A stretch of DNA of 64,000 nt from Desulfonatronum sp. SC1 (lineage in GTDB: Bacteria; Desulfobacterota; Desulfovibrionia; Desulfovibrionales; Desulfonatronaceae). Shown in pieces: positions 38,501 through 46,840 of this stretch. The stretch lies in contig NZ_PZKN01000001.1 of the NCBI RefSeq assembly GCF_003046795.1, positions 1 through 64,000 on the forward strand, read 5' to 3'. Position numbers and translations under genes: made by a program. Under the pieces are notes generated by a model. That model searched no databases, had not been told where the DNA came from, and saw nothing but the letters and a program-made list of their open reading frames with translations. Within the stretch, counting starts at the first letter, position 1; the number at the start of each line of letters is the position of its first letter.

Positions 38501-39007
38501 CTGATGTCAACGACCGATGATTTAACCGGCCTATGGAACAGAAGACATTTCATGCAGGCACTTGGTCGGGAAGTGGATCGGGCCATACGGTACGGTCATT
38601 TTTTTTCCGTGTTGTTAATGGACATTGACCACTTCAAGCGAGTTAACGATAAATACGGCCATGACGTTGGCGATCAAGCGTTGCGTCATTTTTCCGCAAC
38701 GATTCAAAAGGGCCTGCGCCAGGTTGATATCCTGGGACGACTTGGCGGCGAAGAATTCGGGATAATTTTGCCTCAGACTGATCTTGATGGAGCATTCAGT
38801 ATCGCCGAAAGATTGAGGAAAAAACTTGAACGCAGTCCTTTGTGCATTAATGAATCAAGCGTATCCATCACGGTAAGTATCGGTCTGGCTGCATGGAATA
38901 TGGATACAAGCATGGATGAAATATTAAAAATGGCTGATGATGCGCTTTATCATGCAAAAAATTGTGGAAGGAATCAGACTGCAAAGCATGTCTTTCACGA
39001 TACATAA
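35507..39007 (+). CDS. Multi-PAS/GAF diguanylate cyclase
   Basis: 1166-residue predicted cytoplasmic c-di-GMP synthase. Order: PAS ~20-130, PAS ~145-265, PAS ~270-390, GAF ~410-565, PAS ~570-695, GAF ~700-865, PAS ~875-990, GGDEF ~1000-1164. The active-site loop reads RLGGEEFGI and the preceding DIDHFKRVNDKYGHD is intact, so it should be catalytically competent. No membrane segments are seen. ATG 35507 has GGAG six bases upstream. GC is clearly lower than in the housekeeping blocks. Its first PAS domain (APIGIYTSTPDG) closely matches that of the hybrid kinase 0.8 kb downstream. Confidence 0.92.
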   Translation: MLDSTLSSADTSLQSSSVLQDFFDNAPIGIYTSTPDGRFLAANPAMATLFRYDSPRDFIASVTDITGQLYADPADRQEFKRLVDVHGEVKNQEFRMVRRDGTVIWVSLSGRGIQDSEGNIVQYQGFVSDITGRKLTEDEIINARNQYQSLVDNIPGIAFRCKYDEYWTMLYMSDQSVDLTGYPACDFIHNSIRSYVSVIHPEDRPIVVKSIEDAVSAGLHWDIQYRVHHKDGHFRWVNEEGQGIFGIDGTVAYLDGFILDITERKISEESLLIYKSAVDQSMDGIALADMDGHIRLVNNAWAAMHGYTHDEIIGCHLSLFHTPEQMTHEVEPQIERVIIDGSGQGEIGHLHKDGSILRTQMTLKALKGTDGEYIGLLSSARDITQEVKWREQARFHGYFRTLISEISSRLVLIHNDKTFDEAVDYMLASLGQLFDMDRSYFLRFSDDLSTMSNTHEWCSPGSTAQINRIQKFPTSNFSWSLSCLFELRPLHIPDVKELPEEARAEREEFQFQGIQSLLCLPIYNEEKKIIGFIGFDAVRTHYSWSLEQIALMQMLAEILGNAIFRLESVFALEKSEEKFRFLAENASDFIYKMMIPEGVYEYASPSASRLTGFSPEDFYNNPGLIRKVIHPDWRNFLDEQWNSVLGGNTPDFFEYQIVDKNGESRWLAQSNSYLKDNNGKITSMVGVVRDVTERKRTEQALYKQQALEKILTSLAIGFINVPLEKVDAALDQMLETIGEFTQTDRVYIFQHDASRSVTINTHEWCADGVTPEIGNLQSVPLDLLQVILDPLQKGEIVYIQDVASLSVDHDIRAHFEAQSISSIVAIPLMQGGMNVGFVGFDAVKAPRIFSESEMNILKVQAQIVSNILERLKAEKALHASEQRYRDYILNTPYGLFIADKKGRIQFVNPAACALSGYSEDELISMKISDLLSIEAHKSSLRHFHNVIKKGRAKGEYDMLTKYGDRHWWSVTSVKISNDQFLGFCHDITMRKKAEDQMRLMSTTDDLTGLWNRRHFMQALGREVDRAIRYGHFFSVLLMDIDHFKRVNDKYGHDVGDQALRHFSATIQKGLRQVDILGRLGGEEFGIILPQTDLDGAFSIAERLRKKLERSPLCINESSVSITVSIGLAAWNMDTSMDEILKMADDALYHAKNCGRNQTAKHVFHDT

Positions 39008-39050
39008 TCCATTAATGCATTTTTCCCTTTTTTTTGAAATATGCATACTG

Positions 39051-39380
39051 ATGATGAACGGTGCGGAAGCGGCTTAGTCTATTCGCGCCGTTCAGGTTCA
39101 CGGTTCAACGGTTGGAGAAACGGTGGATGGTGGTGTTGCCGTAGGGGTGGAAAATCTTTCGCCCGACGGTGTCGCGCCAAATGCAACCCATTCCGAAGAC
39201 ACCCCGGCCCCAACCGTGAGCCGTGGACCCAGAATCCCGATCATCGCCGTGACCGCCCATACCCAGCCCGGCGAGAAGGAACGATTCCTGGCCGATGGCA
39301 TGGTCGACTACCTGGGCAAGCCGGTGAGCGTGGATGGCTTGAAGAGGGTGCTGAACAAGTACATGCGGTGCATACCGTGA
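39051..39380 (+). pseudogene. Remnant of a receiver domain (hybrid kinase C-terminus)
   Basis: The frame from 39051 reads MMNGAEAA, a TAG at 39075, then SIRAVQV, a ~45-residue low-complexity insert, and RIPIIAVTAHTQPGEKERFL...DYLGKPVSVDGLKRVL to TGA 39380. This is the C-terminal half of a receiver domain (Thr and Lys of the switch present) without the phospho-Asp half. It resembles the end of the next kinase gene, including an insertion at the same loop. Probably the residue of a lost paralogue. Confidence 0.7.
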
Positions 39381-39581
39381 AAACCAGATAACCCCCGGTG
39401 CATGTCACTGGCATGATTGCAGATGCACAACAGAGCGAAAACCATGTTGTGCCGAACAGCTTGTTTGTGGCCCGTGAGATCATTTTGACCGGAAAAAGAA
39501 TATCCGGGCGTATGAACTGCTTTTTTTGAAAGCGCCGGGGTAAACTACCCAGCACACTCGGGCCTTGACCATTTTCCAGCA

Positions 39582-39673
39582 CTGGATTCCGACTTTTGCC
39601 GGAATGACGTCTCGCACCATGTTCTTTTCTGGTCAGTCATACCGGCGAAGGTCGGCGCGTTTCCACTATCCAG
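39582..39673. repeat. MITE/REP-like palindromic element
   Basis: Bounded by CTGGAT and ATCCAG. Inner arms TTGCCGGAATGAC and GTCATACCGGCGAA face each other over ~90 bases. The unit GGATTCC-(G)-CTTTCGCCGGAATGAC is a common intergenic repeat in proteobacteria. A related element lies at 54715-54797. Confidence 0.55.
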
Positions 39674-39717
39674 TACGATTTGTCTCGAATGAGCTGAATA
39701 GTTACGAAAAAAACTTG

Positions 39718-39749
39718 TCACAAGGTGTGCAGGGTTCGCACACTTGTGA
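39718..39749. promoter_or_regulatory. Long inverted repeat upstream of the hybrid kinase operon
   Basis: TCACAAGGTGTGC and GCACACTTGTGA are complementary except for one unpaired base, separated by seven bases. The element ends 59 bases before the kinase ATG. It could be an operator for a dimeric regulator or a leader hairpin. Confidence 0.5.
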
Positions 39750-39808
39750 ACGTAGTTGGTTTATTTGCTTGCACCAAACCCGTCTCGCCATTGATCCAGG
39801 AGTCCTTC

Positions 39809-42556
39809 ATGGCCCAAAAACAATCCCACGAAACACCCCCCGCCCAAGCAGGTTTTCCCGACGCCCACGATATCCTGATGAACGCGCCCATAGGCATTTT
39901 CACATCCACACCTGAAGGCAAATGTGTCTTTGGCAATGAAACCCTTGCTGAAATGCTTGGATATGCAACACCTGAAGAGCTATTCGATTCCGCCACTGAT
40001 ATTGCCAGGCAAGTGTATGCCAATCCAGATGAACGTCAGGAATTCATGCGCCTGATGCAAGAACATGGCAAAGTGGTTGATTATGAATGCCGGTTCAGAC
40101 GCAAGGACGGAACCGAGTTCTGGGCGTCCGTAAATGCTCACTTGGTACGGGATGAACATGGGCGGGGTAAAGCCTACCAGTGGTTCACTTGGGACATCAC
40201 AAAGCGTAAGCAAGACGAGGAGGCACTGCTGCTGACACAGTTCGCCATGGACCGAGCGCCGGATAGCATTTTCTGGGTGGATGCAGATGGAAAAGTTGCC
40301 TACGCCAACGACGCTGCATGTTCTTCCATGGGGTTTTCCCAAGAGGAACTGCTTGGCATGGAACTATTTGATATTGATCCGGATTTTCCACGCGAGACGT
40401 GGGAGCAACACAAGGAGGATCTAAAAGAGCAAAAAAGGATGATCTTTGAGGGGCGTCACCGAACAAGGGATGGCAGGCTTTTTCCGGTGGAGGTGACCAA
40501 CAACTACATCGAATATAAGGGCCGCTTTTTGGGTATTGCCTTTAACCGCGACATCACCGAGCGCAAACAGGCCGAGAAAGCTCTCCATGAAGAGGTTGTT
40601 CGACGAAAAATCCTGGTTGATCAGTCCAGGGACGGAATCGTTGTCGTGAATGATGATGGAAGCGTCCATGAAGCGAACAAGCGCTATGCTGAGATGCTTG
40701 GATACACTCCAGAAGAGGTTCGACAACTCCACATATGGGATTGGGACACCCACTGGTCTCGCGACCAACTCCTCGAAATGTTGCAAAAAGTTGAGGTACA
40801 AGGCGACCACTTTGAAACGCGCCACCGACGCAAGGACGGAACTTTCCTTGACGTTGAAATCAGCACCAACGGGGCCGTGATTGGCGGACAAAAATTCGTA
40901 TTCTGCGTTTGTCGAGACATCACTGATCGCAAGCAGGCTGAAAAAGCCTTGGCCCACTCACGCAACTTGCTGAAATATATTGTGGAACATATGCGAAGCT
41001 CCGTTGCCGTCCACGATCGTGACTTAAATTATATTTACGTTAGCCAACGCTACCTTCAGGAATATAATGTCCAAAACGAAAATATCATCGGCAGGCATCA
41101 CTACGAAGTGTTTCCTGACTTGCCACAAAAATGGAGAGAAGTGCATCAAAAGGCGCTTGCCGGGGAAGTCTTGAGTGCGGAGGATGACCCGTATTATCAG
41201 GAAAACGGTAATGTGGAATGGACTCAATGGGAGTGCCGTCCCTGGTATGAACAGGATGGGTCAGTTGGTGGGATCATTGTTTATACCGAGGTGATCACTG
41301 ATCGTAAAAAGGCTGAACAAGCCCTGCTCGCAGCCAAGGAGCAGGCTGAAACCGCCAACCAGGCCAAGAGCGGGTTTCTGGCCAACATGAGCCATGAAAT
41401 CCGCACCCCCATTAACGGGATCATGGGCATGTTGCAGCTTCTGGAGACCACGTCGCTTGATGACGATCAAAGGCAGTACGTTCAGTTGTGTACTTCCTCG
41501 GCTACCCGGCTGACCAGGCTGCTCTCCGACATCCTGGACCTGTCCCGGGTCGAGGCAGGCAAGATGGAAATCTTTGAGACCGAATTTGTGGTCCAGGAGC
41601 TTGGCGATTCCGTTTCCGGCCTGTTCAACTATAGTGCCAGAGCCAAAAAAGTGGCATTGGATTGCAACATTGATTCAGCCATCCCCCCCAGGCTTGTCGG
41701 CGACGAGGCACGGGTCCGGCAGGTTCTGTTCAACCTGGTGGGTAACGCCTTGAAGTTTACGGACAAGGGACATATCCGCGTTGAAATGACTTCAGTGTCA
41801 TCCGACAGGGATGAAAGCGTCAATGTGCGGTTCTCCATCGTGGATACGGGCATCGGCATACCCCAAGACAAAGTCAAACACCTTTTTGATCCATTCTTTC
41901 AGGTTGAGGGATCGTACACCCGCAGTTTTCAGGGAGCAGGTCTCGGACTGGCCATAGTCAAACGTCTCGTGGACTTGATGGGCGGGAAAATTTCCGTTGA
42001 AAGCAAGGTAGGCAAGGGCACCTCGGTGCATGTGGTTCTGCCCTTCAAACTGCCCGAGGCAGTGGGCATCCCCACTGAACAAGGACCGAGGCGGTTGATA
42101 AAAGCCAAGCAGAGCCTGCGCATCCTCTTGGCCGAGGATGAACCATCAAGCTCTTTTCCCACGAAAAAACTCCTGGAAAAGGCCGGACATACGGTGGCCC
42201 TGGCCGATGACGGACAACAAGCCCTGGACTTGCTCGCGGCCCAGGACTTCGACGTCATCCTGATGGACGTGCAGATGCCCGTGATGGATGGAGTGGAAGC
42301 GACGAAAATGATCAGGAGTCAGGAGTCAGAAGTCAGAAGTCAAAGTTCCGACCTTCAGGTTTCAGGTTTCAGCCATCAGCCCTCTCACCAGCGTATCCCG
42401 ATCATCGCCCTGACCGCCTATGGCATGCTCGGGGACCGGGAGAAGTTCCTGGCTGCCGGAATGGACGATTACCTGGGCAAGCCGGTGAAGATGGAGGATT
42501 TGGATAAGGTGCTGATGTACGTCTGCTCTGGCAAGTACAGTACAGCATCAGGTTGA
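39809..42556 (+). CDS. PAS-rich soluble hybrid histidine kinase
   Basis: 915 residues without membrane segments. Four PAS domains (~25-140, 140-265, 270-390, 390-510), HisKA with the phospho-His in [12 protein letters not shown] (~530), HATPase (N box NLVGNALKF ~640, [18 protein letters not shown]) and a receiver (phospho-Asp in [13 protein letters not shown] ~817, Lys in DYLGKPV). ATG 39809 follows AGGAG by six bases; the frame extends to GTG 39725 only through the inverted repeat. A ~25-residue Ser/Gln-rich insert (after KMIRSQ) interrupts the receiver before PIIALTAY. The TAXI gene starts 13 bases downstream. Confidence 0.93.
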   Translation: MAQKQSHETPPAQAGFPDAHDILMNAPIGIFTSTPEGKCVFGNETLAEMLGYATPEELFDSATDIARQVYANPDERQEFMRLMQEHGKVVDYECRFRRKDGTEFWASVNAHLVRDEHGRGKAYQWFTWDITKRKQDEEALLLTQFAMDRAPDSIFWVDADGKVAYANDAACSSMGFSQEELLGMELFDIDPDFPRETWEQHKEDLKEQKRMIFEGRHRTRDGRLFPVEVTNNYIEYKGRFLGIAFNRDITERKQAEKALHEEVVRRKILVDQSRDGIVVVNDDGSVHEANKRYAEMLGYTPEEVRQLHIWDWDTHWSRDQLLEMLQKVEVQGDHFETRHRRKDGTFLDVEISTNGAVIGGQKFVFCVCRDITDRKQAEKALAHSRNLLKYIVEHMRSSVAVHDRDLNYIYVSQRYLQEYNVQNENIIGRHHYEVFPDLPQKWREVHQKALAGEVLSAEDDPYYQENGNVEWTQWECRPWYEQDGSVGGIIVYTEVITDRKKAEQALLAAKEQAETANQAKSGFLANMSHEIRTPINGIMGMLQLLETTSLDDDQRQYVQLCTSSATRLTRLLSDILDLSRVEAGKMEIFETEFVVQELGDSVSGLFNYSARAKKVALDCNIDSAIPPRLVGDEARVRQVLFNLVGNALKFTDKGHIRVEMTSVSSDRDESVNVRFSIVDTGIGIPQDKVKHLFDPFFQVEGSYTRSFQGAGLGLAIVKRLVDLMGGKISVESKVGKGTSVHVVLPFKLPEAVGIPTEQGPRRLIKAKQSLRILLAEDEPSSSFPTKKLLEKAGHTVALADDGQQALDLLAAQDFDVILMDVQMPVMDGVEATKMIRSQESEVRSQSSDLQVSGFSHQPSHQRIPIIALTAYGMLGDREKFLAAGMDDYLGKPVKMEDLDKVLMYVCSGKYSTASG

Positions 42557-42569
42557 AAAGGAGGATGTT

Positions 42570-43556
42570 ATGAGCTCGCGGTTGTCGAAACTGTTTCTGA
42601 TCATACTCACGCTGACCCTAGCGTTTCCCGGGGATACATTTGCTGAAGATTTTCGCTTGCTGCGTATCGGAACCGGTGGCTTACATGGCGTGTATTATCC
42701 CATTGGCAATGCTTTGGCGGAAGGGATCACCTCCGCGAACATCGCAACAGGCCTGATCGCGGTGGCTCAGACCTCAGGGGGCTCCGTGGCAAACGTGCAA
42801 GCCCTGACAAGTGGTGATATCGAGGTTGGTTTGGTGCAGGCAGACGTAGCTCTATGGGCGCTGCGTGGCGAGGGGCCTTTTGCAGGCGAAGATGGTCGAC
42901 CCGTTCGAGCTTTGGCCAGCCTATATCCGGAACATTTACAAATTCTTGTCCGCCGTGATGCACAAATCCAACGCGTCAAGGATTTTCGTGGCAAGACTAT
43001 CTCCCTGGACGAGGTCGGTTCCGGCACACTGGCCGCTATGCGCATTGTTTTGGCAGCACACGGTCTTTCAGAAAATGATTTCAACCCGGTCTATCTCAAG
43101 CCTGAATTTACAACGGAAAGGCTGGCCGATGGGAAGTTGCACGGCATCTCCCTGGTGGCTGGCATTCCCGCGAAGGCCATTGCGGAAATTGCCGGGCAGG
43201 AGTTTTCATTTGTCCCCATTGATCCAGATATCGCTTCAAAAATAACCCACGAGCATCCCTATCTTGTCCCGAGCGTTATTCCCGCGGAAGCGTATCCGGG
43301 AAGGCCAGAGGTTCCAACCATGGAGGTCAACGCTTTGCTTCTGGTCCACGAGGGTCTGGATGAATATCTGGTGTATGCCATGACGGCTGCCATCTGGGAC
43401 GAACAAACTTTGACATTGCTCCGCAGCGCCCACTCTCAGGGTCGATCCGTGACCCTGGAATCAGCTGTGCACGGATTATCCGTGCCGCTTCATCCTGGAG
43501 CCATTCGATTCTATCAAGAGCAAAAGTTGCTGCCAAAGGAAGAACCGATTTCATGA
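42570..43556 (+). CDS. TAXI-family periplasmic solute-binding protein
   Basis: 328 residues with a signal peptide (~1-25, cleaved after TFA). The TAXI signature is present: LLRIGTGGLHGVYYPIGNALA, then AQTSGGSVANVQALTSGDIEVGLVQAD, then RGKTISLDEVGSGT. These proteins normally feed TRAP transporters with glutamate-like or aromatic acids. No TRAP permease (DctM/DctQ or 4TM-12TM fusion) is in the window. The gene has AAAGGAGGA ahead, follows one hybrid kinase by 13 bases and overlaps the next by ATGA, suggesting a sensory accessory role. Ligand unknown. Confidence 0.9.
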   Translation: MSSRLSKLFLIILTLTLAFPGDTFAEDFRLLRIGTGGLHGVYYPIGNALAEGITSANIATGLIAVAQTSGGSVANVQALTSGDIEVGLVQADVALWALRGEGPFAGEDGRPVRALASLYPEHLQILVRRDAQIQRVKDFRGKTISLDEVGSGTLAAMRIVLAAHGLSENDFNPVYLKPEFTTERLADGKLHGISLVAGIPAKAIAEIAGQEFSFVPIDPDIASKITHEHPYLVPSVIPAEAYPGRPEVPTMEVNALLLVHEGLDEYLVYAMTAAIWDEQTLTLLRSAHSQGRSVTLESAVHGLSVPLHPGAIRFYQEQKLLPKEEPIS

Positions 43557-45736
43557 GCTCCCACCGTCACGGAGCGGCCTTGGCAACCTGGGCCATCACG
43601 TTTCTGATGTTGGTGACGGTTATTTCCGTCGGGCTCTATACCAAGACAACCTTGCGCTCGGTGGAGCGGGCACTACCGACCACCTTGCTGGCCCAGCTCG
43701 AGGACCTGTCTCGCGTTACCGAGGGGCTGTGGGGTCTGGTGGCCTCTGCGGACTTGATCCGCCGAGACCCGGCATTCGGCTCCATCGACACGTTGCTACG
43801 GGATATTGATGTTGTGTTTGAAGAGCTTATCACGCTTCGCAATACCTATGTTTTCGACAATTTGGTACAGGCCTCGGCGTTCCATGCAGCGGTGGCCCCG
43901 GCTCTTGTGGATGCCAAACAATGGCTGAGCCACGGCCTTTCCGGTCACCCCCCGGACTCGCGCCTGACCTTAAACATAGTGCATTCAAGGCTTCACGAGG
44001 CCCTGCATAAGGCCACATCCGAGCGCTATGCCGCCCATGAAACTGCCCAGAGCATTCTCGTGGAGCAGCGTCAACGGCTGGAGCAGTTCCTGGCCGGGGT
44101 CAACCTGCTCCTGCTTCTGACCTTACTCATATCCGCCATGGTCCTAGGCCTTGTACTTCGTCAGCACAGACTTTTGCGCAGCGAAGCCAAAGCCCGAGCT
44201 GAACGGGAACGCCTGACCGCCATTGTTGAATCCACCAATGACCTCGTATCCACGGCCACGCTGGACGGCAAGCTGACGTATCTCAACTCATCCGGGCGAA
44301 GCCTCGCGGGCTGGGACAAAGATGAAAGCCCGGCAGGCAAGCATATTCATGATCTGCACCCCAAATGGGCTTTGGATTTAATCCAGGACATCGGCATCCA
44401 GGAAGCGATCAACACCGGCTTCTGGTCCGGAGAAACCGCCGTAAAGCACAGCAATGGCATTGAAATTCCAGTTTTTCAAACCATCATGGCACACAGGGAT
44501 GGGGATGGCCGTCCAGAGTATCTGTCCACCATTATGCGCGACATCTCTGAGCGGAAGCAGGTAGAACAAGAACGTGAAAGGATGCAAAGACAACTGTTCC
44601 AATCTCAGAAAATGGAGTCTATCGGCATTCTGGCCGGAGGCGTTGCCCATGACTTCAATAACATGCTCCACGCCATAAGGGGCAATCTTGAGTTGCTCTT
44701 GCTGAGTAAACCCAAGGATCATCCTGACGCGGTTCGGTTGATGCCTGCAATGAGGTCCATGGACCGAGCAGCCCAACTGATTCAACAGCTTTTGCTCTTC
44801 AGCCGCAAGGCCGAACCACGGAAGATGCACGTTGACCTGAACCAGGAAGTTCTGGACATGGCCCAGATGCTGGAGCGAATCATCCCTAGGATCATCACCC
44901 TGGAACTGCACATCGACCCAGAAGCAAGGCCGATTTTCGCAGACCCGATGCAGATTGAACAGATTCTGCTCAACCTGACGAATAATGCCGTGGACGCCAT
45001 GCCTGACGGTGGGAAACTGGTAGCGGAGACGAGCAATGTGGTTCTGGACGAAACTTTCATGAGGCTCCATCCGGGCGCTTCCGCTGGTCCTCACGTTCTT
45101 TTGACCGTCACGGACACAGGCCGCGGCATGGACAAGGAGATCTTGGACAATGTCTTCGACCCCTTCTTTACCACCAAGGAAGTGGGCAAGGGGACGGGCT
45201 TGGGGCTGGCCTCGGTCTACGGCATTGTCAAAGCCCATGGCGGATATATTCAATGCTACAGCGCACCTGGCAAAGGCACAACGTTCCGGGTCTACCTGCC
45301 TACTGGGGAACAGGGCGATATACCGGAAACGGAACTATTACCGGAATCATCACCCCAGGGCGGGCACGAAACCATCCTGGTGGTCGACGACGAACCGGAA
45401 ATTCGAGAATTGACAAAGGAAGCCCTGGAGTCCCTGGGATACTCCGTGAAAAGTACTGCCACTGGCGAAGATGCCTTGGGCATCTATAAAGATGAAGGCA
45501 AGTCCATCGATTTGGTCTTGCTGGACCTGAATATGCCCGGTATGGGCGGGCATCGCTGCCTACAAGAACTCGTGAAGTTCGATCCCACTGTCAATGTTGT
45601 CATTGCCAGCGGCTACACGGTCAATGGCCATGGCAAGGATGCACTTTCTTCGGGTGCCAAAGCCTTTCTCAGCAAGCCTTACCAACTAAAGGAACTGGCA
45701 GCTATAATGCGGGCGGTGTTGGATGAGAAGGAATAA
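43553..45736 (+). CDS. Membrane hybrid histidine kinase coupled to the TAXI protein
   Basis: 727 residues. TM1 (~9-29) and TM2 (~178-203) enclose a ~150-residue helical periplasmic domain. Then come PAS (~218-336), HisKA with [13 protein letters not shown] (~360), HATPase ([20 protein letters not shown]) and a C-terminal receiver ([11 protein letters not shown], phospho-Asp in [12 protein letters not shown] ~657, Lys in FLSKPYQ). The periplasmic domain is the obvious contact for the TAXI protein encoded just upstream with a 4-base overlap. There is no DNA-binding output; the phosphorelay partner is not adjacent. It closely resembles the kinase at 56158-57933. Confidence 0.92.
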   Translation: MSSHRHGAALATWAITFLMLVTVISVGLYTKTTLRSVERALPTTLLAQLEDLSRVTEGLWGLVASADLIRRDPAFGSIDTLLRDIDVVFEELITLRNTYVFDNLVQASAFHAAVAPALVDAKQWLSHGLSGHPPDSRLTLNIVHSRLHEALHKATSERYAAHETAQSILVEQRQRLEQFLAGVNLLLLLTLLISAMVLGLVLRQHRLLRSEAKARAERERLTAIVESTNDLVSTATLDGKLTYLNSSGRSLAGWDKDESPAGKHIHDLHPKWALDLIQDIGIQEAINTGFWSGETAVKHSNGIEIPVFQTIMAHRDGDGRPEYLSTIMRDISERKQVEQERERMQRQLFQSQKMESIGILAGGVAHDFNNMLHAIRGNLELLLLSKPKDHPDAVRLMPAMRSMDRAAQLIQQLLLFSRKAEPRKMHVDLNQEVLDMAQMLERIIPRIITLELHIDPEARPIFADPMQIEQILLNLTNNAVDAMPDGGKLVAETSNVVLDETFMRLHPGASAGPHVLLTVTDTGRGMDKEILDNVFDPFFTTKEVGKGTGLGLASVYGIVKAHGGYIQCYSAPGKGTTFRVYLPTGEQGDIPETELLPESSPQGGHETILVVDDEPEIRELTKEALESLGYSVKSTATGEDALGIYKDEGKSIDLVLLDLNMPGMGGHRCLQELVKFDPTVNVVIASGYTVNGHGKDALSSGAKAFLSKPYQLKELAAIMRAVLDEKE

Positions 45737-45892
45737 AGCATACAGAGCAATGCAAATACATACGGCTGGACATGCGAACTCTTATTATTGAGAATAGGGA
45801 GGTGTAAGGCTGCTACCACATGGACACTGAGTAGACAGAGCTTTGGCACGCTCTGGGGCTGAAAACGGCACTCCGTCATGTAAGGAAAATTA

Positions 45893-46060
45893 ATGATCAC
45901 CGGCGAAATCAAATTCAAAGTAGACCGCATCTGAGACACGATGTGGTCCGGGGGCATTTCCAACCCGCTCTCGGTCATCGAGCAGTTGACCTACCTACTA
46001 TGCGGGCGGATTAGAATAGTTGAATACCAAAGGCGAAGCATCTGAAAATCCGAACATCTT
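45893..46060 (+). pseudogene. hsdM: Remnant of a type I restriction-modification HsdM N-terminus
   Basis: ATG 45893 with AAGGAAA upstream reads MITGEIKFKVDRI, TGA at 45932-45934 (normally a Trp codon), then DTMWSGGISNPLSVIEQLTY. This is the conserved beginning of HsdM methyltransferase subunits (TGEIKSxVDRIWD..WSGGISNPLTVIEQLTYLL). Beyond ~46005 the frame shifts and similarity fades; the AdoMet motifs, hsdS and hsdR are missing. It is a dead fragment of a restriction system in the low-GC stretch. Confidence 0.65.
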
Positions 46061-46171
46061 TCCGCGAGAACGGGTCAAACGACCGAGAGACGCGGCAGTT
46101 GCGGAGCGGCTTGGCGACAAAACATGTATGCAGTTCCATGATAAACAGGAATGCCGAAAAAAAGGCGGACA

Positions 46172-46808
46172 ATGCGCAAGATCGAAGTGGAATCGTGGGC
46201 CAGGGCGGAGCAATTTCGTTATTTCAGTCAGATGGAAATCCCCTGTTTTGCCCTGACCGTGGAGATCGAGGTGGGGCTTGCCTGGAATGCATGAAGACCC
46301 GGGACATCCCTCGCTATCTCGGGATGATTTTTCTGGTTTCTAAGGCGCGTCGTGGATGATGAGATTCTCCTTTTCGATGTGGTTCACCCGTCCTTTACGG
46401 TAGCAGACCACGGACGGCAAGCTCAATTTTTGCCGTGGACGTCATGCGGATGAGATAATGCGTTTTTTGGAGATCAACGCACCCATAAAGGAGGATGCGC
46501 AGAGCGGCGTAAAGCAGGGGGGCCTTGATTCTGACAGTGCGGACCTGATTTACATCAGTTGCCTGCCCTGGCTCCATTTCACATCCCTTATCAATCCCGT
46601 ACACCTCAAACCGGCGGACTCTTTCCCGCGCATAATCTGGGGGCGTTTCATGAAGCGCGGTCATGGACACGTCATGTCCTTAAACGTCCAAGTCCATCAT
46701 GGTTTGGCTGATGGCCTGCATATCTCGGCCTTAATCAACACGTTCCAAGACTTATGTTCAGCCCCTGATGCAGGATTCTCGCCAGCGACGAAAGGCAGGG
46801 CGCTTTGA
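46172..46808 (+). pseudogene. Frameshifted chloramphenicol acetyltransferase-like gene
   Basis: Three pieces in different frames follow the CAT order. First, MRKIEVESWARAEQFRYFSQ...CFALTVEIEV; then MKTRDIPRYLGMIFLVSKA and DDEILLFDVVHPSFTVA; then ADLIYISCLPWLHFTS, PADSFPRIIWGRF and LNVQVHHGLADGLHISAL. The active-site HHxxxDG is intact in the last piece, but at least two frameshifts and a TGA separate the parts, so no enzyme can be made. The start has AAGGCGG upstream. It ends 32 bases before the converging glycosyltransferase. Confidence 0.75.
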
Positions 46809-46840
46809 GGTGATGGAGCACGGGGCAGCCCCTCACCTGC

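Larger units (their letters stand above)
39381..39808. other. Intergenic region with palindromic elements
   Basis: 428 bases upstream of the hybrid kinase. It holds a GGATTCCG-type palindromic repeat (39582-39673) and a long inverted repeat (39718-39749). No gene or clear sigma-70 promoter is seen. Confidence 0.6.

Noticed and set aside
34103-46840. Direct repeat of the tRNA-Leu 3' end as an island attachment site
   Set aside because: No second copy of the T arm/acceptor sequence was seen near the right side, so an integrase-type att pair cannot be claimed.
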